Assembly: GCF_022012435.1 (NCBI RefSeq)
Contig: NZ_JAKLUA010000001.1
Span: 868,001 to 932,000, forward strand
Reading direction: 5' to 3'
DNA: 64,000 nucleotides
From: Bradyrhizobium zhengyangense
GTDB lineage: Bacteria; Pseudomonadota; Alphaproteobacteria; Rhizobiales; Xanthobacteraceae
Shown here: positions 61,147-64,000 of the stretch, one piece after another
Layout of the letters: every line of letters starts with the position of its first letter
Position numbering within the stretch: position 1 is the first letter of the stretch
Notes under the pieces: model-generated
Databases searched by the model: none
What the model saw: the letters and a program-made list of their open reading frames with translations, nothing else
Told to the model about the DNA's origin: nothing
Translations under genes and position numbers: made by a program

Positions 61147-61689
61147 GTGAGTATTCCGAACATCATTACCCTGGGCCGCATCATGCTGGTCCCGATCATC
61201 GTCTGGGCCATCGTGTCGAGCCAAATGGAGGTGGCGTTCGCCGTCTTCCTGATCGCAGGCATCAGCGACGCCGTCGACGGCTTTCTGGCCAAGCGTTTCA
61301 ATATGACCAGCGAGCTCGGCGCCCTGCTCGATCCGCTGGCCGACAAGGCGCTGCTGGTGTCGATTTACCTGTCGCTCGGCATCTGGGGCGACATCCCACG
61401 CTGGATCGTGATCCTGGTCGTGTCCCGCGACATCATGATCGTCACTGCGGTGATCGTGTCCTGGCTGTTTGACAAGCCCGTCGAGATGAGGCCGTCGAAA
61501 GTATCCAAGCTAAACACAGCGGCACAGGTTGCGTACGCGGCGCTGGTGCTGGCCGCGCTCGCCTTCGGCTTCAAGCCGTCGCCGTATGATATAGTCCTGA
61601 TGGGCCTCGTCACGGTGTTCACCCTGTCCTCGGTGTCGCTCTATCTCGTGGAGTGGCTGCGTCACATGAGCACGATCGAAGCCAAATGA
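61147..61689 (+). CDS. CDP-alcohol phosphatidyltransferase family protein
   Basis: A 180-residue inner-membrane enzyme of phospholipid synthesis. The signature D-G-x2-A-K-R-x8-G-x3-D-x3-D is complete in DAVDGFLAKRFNMTSELGAL to DPLADK near residues 37-63. Five to six helices are predicted. The likely start is GTG at 61147 (SIPNIITLGRIML), the family's usual opening, rather than an ATG 34 codons upstream. The product is probably a phosphatidylglycerophosphate or related synthase, but the subfamily is not certain. Six bases before hdaA. Confidence 0.92.
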   Translation: MSIPNIITLGRIMLVPIIVWAIVSSQMEVAFAVFLIAGISDAVDGFLAKRFNMTSELGALLDPLADKALLVSIYLSLGIWGDIPRWIVILVVSRDIMIVTAVIVSWLFDKPVEMRPSKVSKLNTAAQVAYAALVLAALAFGFKPSPYDIVLMGLVTVFTLSSVSLYLVEWLRHMSTIEAK

Positions 61690-61695
61690 GAGGGG

Positions 61696-62472
61696 ATGCG
61701 GCCCCGCAAAAGGCCAACTCCCGATCGAATAAGTCCATCATCGTCAGACAAGGCCGGCGCGCCGGCTCGGAGCAAAGCAAGCGTGGCAGGCCGCGTTCAT
61801 CCCCGACAATTGGCGTTTTCGCTTCCGCATGCGGAGAGCCTCAGCCGGGACAATTTCCTCGAGGGCCCTGCCAATGCCGCCGGTCTCGCCTTGGTCGACA
61901 GCTGGCCGGAATGGCCGAACCGGATCATGTGGCTCGCCGGCCCCGAAGGCTCGGGCAAGAGCCATCTCGCCGCGATCTGGGCCGAGGTATCAGGCGCTCG
62001 CTCGACCACGGCCAACGCGCTGAGTGCCCCAACCGTCCCCGGCGCGCTCGCGACCAGCGCGCTGGTGGTCGAGGATCTCAAGGCCGGTGATTTTGACGAG
62101 CGTGCTCTCTTCCATCTGATGAACCTCGCCCGCGAGGACGGCGCCTTTGTGCTGTTCACCGGACGCGAGGCACCTGCGGCGGTAGAGGTCGAGCTCCGCG
62201 ACCTGCGCTCCCGGCTCCGGACCATCCCTGTGATTTCACTCGCGCCACCAGATGACCAGCTGTTCCGCGGCCTGATCGTCAAGTTCTGCGCCGACCGCCA
62301 GCTCGCCGTGGATGAAGCTGTTGTGAGCTACCTCGCGACCCGGCTGGAGCGCTCCTCGGCCGCCGCCCGGCATGCCGTGGAACTGCTCGACAGCGAGGCG
62401 CTGCGGCTCGGCCGCCCCGTCACCCGGGCGCTCGCCGCCGAACTGCTTCGCGACGTTTCGACCTCCCCTTAA
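61696..62472 (+). CDS. hdaA: HdaA, DnaA-related regulatory inactivation factor
   Basis: A 258-residue AAA+ protein related to DnaA domain III. The opening HPRQLAFSLPHAESLSRDNF near residues 34-53 is typical of Hda/HdaA (a clamp-binding QLAF motif), Walker A is AGPEGSGKSHLAAIWAE near 80-96, and the sensor region follows (VVEDLKAGDFDERALFHLMN). It helps convert DnaA-ATP to DnaA-ADP with the sliding clamp, limiting replication initiation. ATG at 61696 six bases after the previous stop; the order PGS-like gene, hdaA, ppk is common in the group. Confidence 0.9.
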   Translation: MRPRKRPTPDRISPSSSDKAGAPARSKASVAGRVHPRQLAFSLPHAESLSRDNFLEGPANAAGLALVDSWPEWPNRIMWLAGPEGSGKSHLAAIWAEVSGARSTTANALSAPTVPGALATSALVVEDLKAGDFDERALFHLMNLAREDGAFVLFTGREAPAAVEVELRDLRSRLRTIPVISLAPPDDQLFRGLIVKFCADRQLAVDEAVVSYLATRLERSSAAARHAVELLDSEALRLGRPVTRALAAELLRDVSTSP

Positions 62473-62592
62473 CCTCCCCTTGGGCCCGCTTGACGCGGCG
62501 CGGCGGCGGAACATCAATGTCATCGAAACGTCATCGCATTAACACATGCTCCGGCCGGTTTTGCGCATAAGTCGCAAATTGGGGCAAACTGG

Positions 62593-64000
62593 ATGGACCG
62601 ACTTCTCATGGACTCCGCGCAAGCTGTTGAAACGAAAGAAAAAGCCACGGAGACCGGGGGCCTGCCGGCGATCGCATCGAGCCCCGAGCGATTCATCAAT
62701 CGCGAGCTGTCCTGGCTGCATTTCAACCGTCGCGTCCTGGAGGAATCGGTCAACCCCAGCCACCCCATGCTGGAGCGGGTGCGATTTCTGTCGATTTCGG
62801 CCAATAACCTCGACGAGTTCTTCATGGTCCGCGTCGCCGGCATCAAGGCGCAGGTCCGCGAGGGCATTGCCGAGCGTGCCCCTGACGGCCTGACCCCGTC
62901 GGAGCAACTGGCGTTGATCAACCGCACCGTTTCCCAGCTCGCCTCCGACCAACAGGCAATCTGGCGCGACCTGCGCGGCACGCTGGCCGAGGTCGGCATC
63001 GTGCTGGTGGACGGCAAGGAGGTCACCAAGACAGAGCGGATCTGGCTCGAGGACTATTTTCTCAACAACGTGTTTCCGCTGCTGACGCCGCTGGCGATCG
63101 ATCCCGCCCACCCCTTCCCGTTCATCCCGAGCCTCGGCTTCACCATCGCGCTCCAGCTGACGCGGGAGGCCGACGGCAAGCCGATGAACGCGCTGATCCG
63201 CATGCCCGGGAAGATCGACCGCTTCATCCGCCTGCCGGCTGAGGGCAAGGTCCGCCTGATCTCGCTGGAGCAGCTGACCGGACTTTTCATCAACCGCCTG
63301 TTCCCCGGCTACAGTCTCCACGGCCAGGGTGCGTTCCGCATCATCCGCGACTCCGAGCTCGAGATCGAGGAAGAAGCTGAAGACCTCGTCCGCTTGTTCG
63401 AGACCGCGCTGAAGCGACGCCGCCGCGGATCGGTGATCCGCCTGGAGATCGACGCCAAGATGCCGGAGCAGCTGCGCAGCTTCGTGCAGCACGCGCTGTC
63501 GGCGGCCGACGACGAGGTATTCCTGGTCGACGGCGTGCTCGCCATGAACGAGCTGTCGCAGCTCACCCGGCTCGACCGGCCCGACCTCGAATTCACCCCT
63601 TACGTGCCGCGCCATCCCGAGCGCGTGCGCGAGCATGGCGGCGACATCTTCGCGGCCATCAGGCAGAAGGACCTGATCGTCCACCACCCTTACGAATCCT
63701 TCGACGTCGTGGTGCAGTTTCTGCAACAGGCCGCACGCGATCCCGACGTCGTCGCGATCAAGCAGACGCTCTATCGCACCTCCAACAACTCGCCGATCGT
63801 GCGCACGCTTGCCGAAGCGGCCGAGGCGGGCAAATCCGTCACCGCGCTGATCGAGCTGAAGGCGCGCTTCGACGAAGAAGCCAACATCCGCTGGGCGCGC
63901 GACCTGGAGCGCGCCGGCGTGCAGGTCGTCTACGGCTTCCTCGAACTGAAGACTCACGCAAAGCTCTCGATGGTGGTGCGCCGCGAGGGCGGCAGCCTTA
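62593..64000 (+). CDS. ppk: Polyphosphate kinase 1, 3' part beyond window
   Basis: At least 469 codons of a ~730-residue PPK1, which makes polyphosphate from ATP at the membrane. Visible are the N domain opening [20 protein letters not shown] near residues 33-52, [20 protein letters not shown] near 72-91, [20 protein letters not shown] near 160-179 and [20 protein letters not shown] near 394-413. The first catalytic phospholipase-D-like domain ends in [19 protein letters not shown] with the HxK-type histidine. Start is ATG at 62593 or 62608 ([11 protein letters not shown]). The frame is open to the end of the window. Confidence 0.96.
   Translation, partial: MDRLLMDSAQAVETKEKATETGGLPAIASSPERFINRELSWLHFNRRVLEESVNPSHPMLERVRFLSISANNLDEFFMVRVAGIKAQVREGIAERAPDGLTPSEQLALINRTVSQLASDQQAIWRDLRGTLAEVGIVLVDGKEVTKTERIWLEDYFLNNVFPLLTPLAIDPAHPFPFIPSLGFTIALQLTREADGKPMNALIRMPGKIDRFIRLPAEGKVRLISLEQLTGLFINRLFPGYSLHGQGAFRIIRDSELEIEEEAEDLVRLFETALKRRRRGSVIRLEIDAKMPEQLRSFVQHALSAADDEVFLVDGVLAMNELSQLTRLDRPDLEFTPYVPRHPERVREHGGDIFAAIRQKDLIVHHPYESFDVVVQFLQQAARDPDVVAIKQTLYRTSNNSPIVRTLAEAAEAGKSVTALIELKARFDEEANIRWARDLERAGVQVVYGFLELKTHAKLSMVVRREGGSL

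Noticed and set aside
62539..63957. Long minus-strand frame over polyphosphate kinase
   Set aside because: Antisense of the ppk gene; composition is typical of shadow frames and there is no start signal.
1..64000. tRNA, rRNA, CRISPR array or complete insertion sequence
   Set aside because: None was seen: no cloverleaf candidates with a CCA-type end in the gaps, no regularly spaced repeats, and no transposase reading frame.

Overview
The window is a GC-rich, densely coded stretch of alphaproteobacterial chromosome, most likely from Bradyrhizobium or a close relative (Bradyrhizobiaceae/Nitrobacteraceae). Three kinds of evidence support this. It has a eukaryotic-type glutamine synthetase (GlnII) with a divergent DUF2735 gene, a rhizobial hallmark. 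It has an HdaA-type DnaA paralogue beside polyphosphate kinase and purMN. It also has many small palindromic intergenic repeats of the type that fill these genomes. No rRNA, tRNA, CRISPR array, complete insertion sequence or prophage was seen. The assignment rests on gene content and style only, because no search was possible.

Layout. 1-7.2 kb: end of an ABC-F ATPase, an unknown secreted protein, a phosphotransacetylase without its kinase, a LolC/E-type permease without LolD, and a SRPBCC/ArsR/hydrolase operon. 7.4-12.5 kb: a minus-strand run (small basic protein, c'-like cytochrome, Sel1-repeat protein, cytosolic solute-binding-like protein, tandem GrlR-like protein), then glnII behind a sigma-54 promoter and divergent DUF2735. 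12.5-18.5 kb: small accessory genes including an MliC-type lysozyme inhibitor, a tyrosine phosphatase, an SDR, a toxin-antitoxin pair and a second GrlR-like gene. 18.6-21.5 kb: a kynurenine operon (formamidase-like hydrolase, tryptophan dioxygenase, kynureninase). 21.7-24.6 kb: an M20 deacylase gene whose last 487 bp are duplicated 1.6 kb away, enclosing a small island.

24.7-36.7 kb: divergent PPOX/MocR pair, several small secreted proteins, CreA, a two-domain L,D-transpeptidase, glutathione peroxidase, polysaccharide deacetylase, DoxX and malic enzyme. 36.9-42.6 kb: an AsmA-like envelope protein, an aspartyl-tRNA synthetase that looks mosaic, and SelO. 43-47 kb: a phosphodiesterase plus glycerol-phosphate-type ABC importer lacking its ATPase. 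47.4-54.2 kb: RNase D, a class III aminotransferase, and an aromatic-acid module (AAHS transporter, IclR regulator, FAD hydroxylase) with two matching palindromes. 54.2-58.6 kb: a three-gene operon of an isochorismatase fold without its cysteine and two acetyltransferase-like proteins, divergent from a LysR regulator, then a short autotransporter barrel. 59-64 kb: cold-shock protein, purN-purM, a CDP-alcohol phosphatidyltransferase, hdaA and ppk (cut by the window end).

The best candidates for something undescribed are the LysR/isochorismatase-like/acyltransferase cluster with its three ATGCAGCA half-sites (54.4-57.4 kb), the foreign-looking central block of aspS (39.4-40.25 kb), and the repeated GrlR-like family (an intact tandem copy, an intact single copy and a decayed copy).
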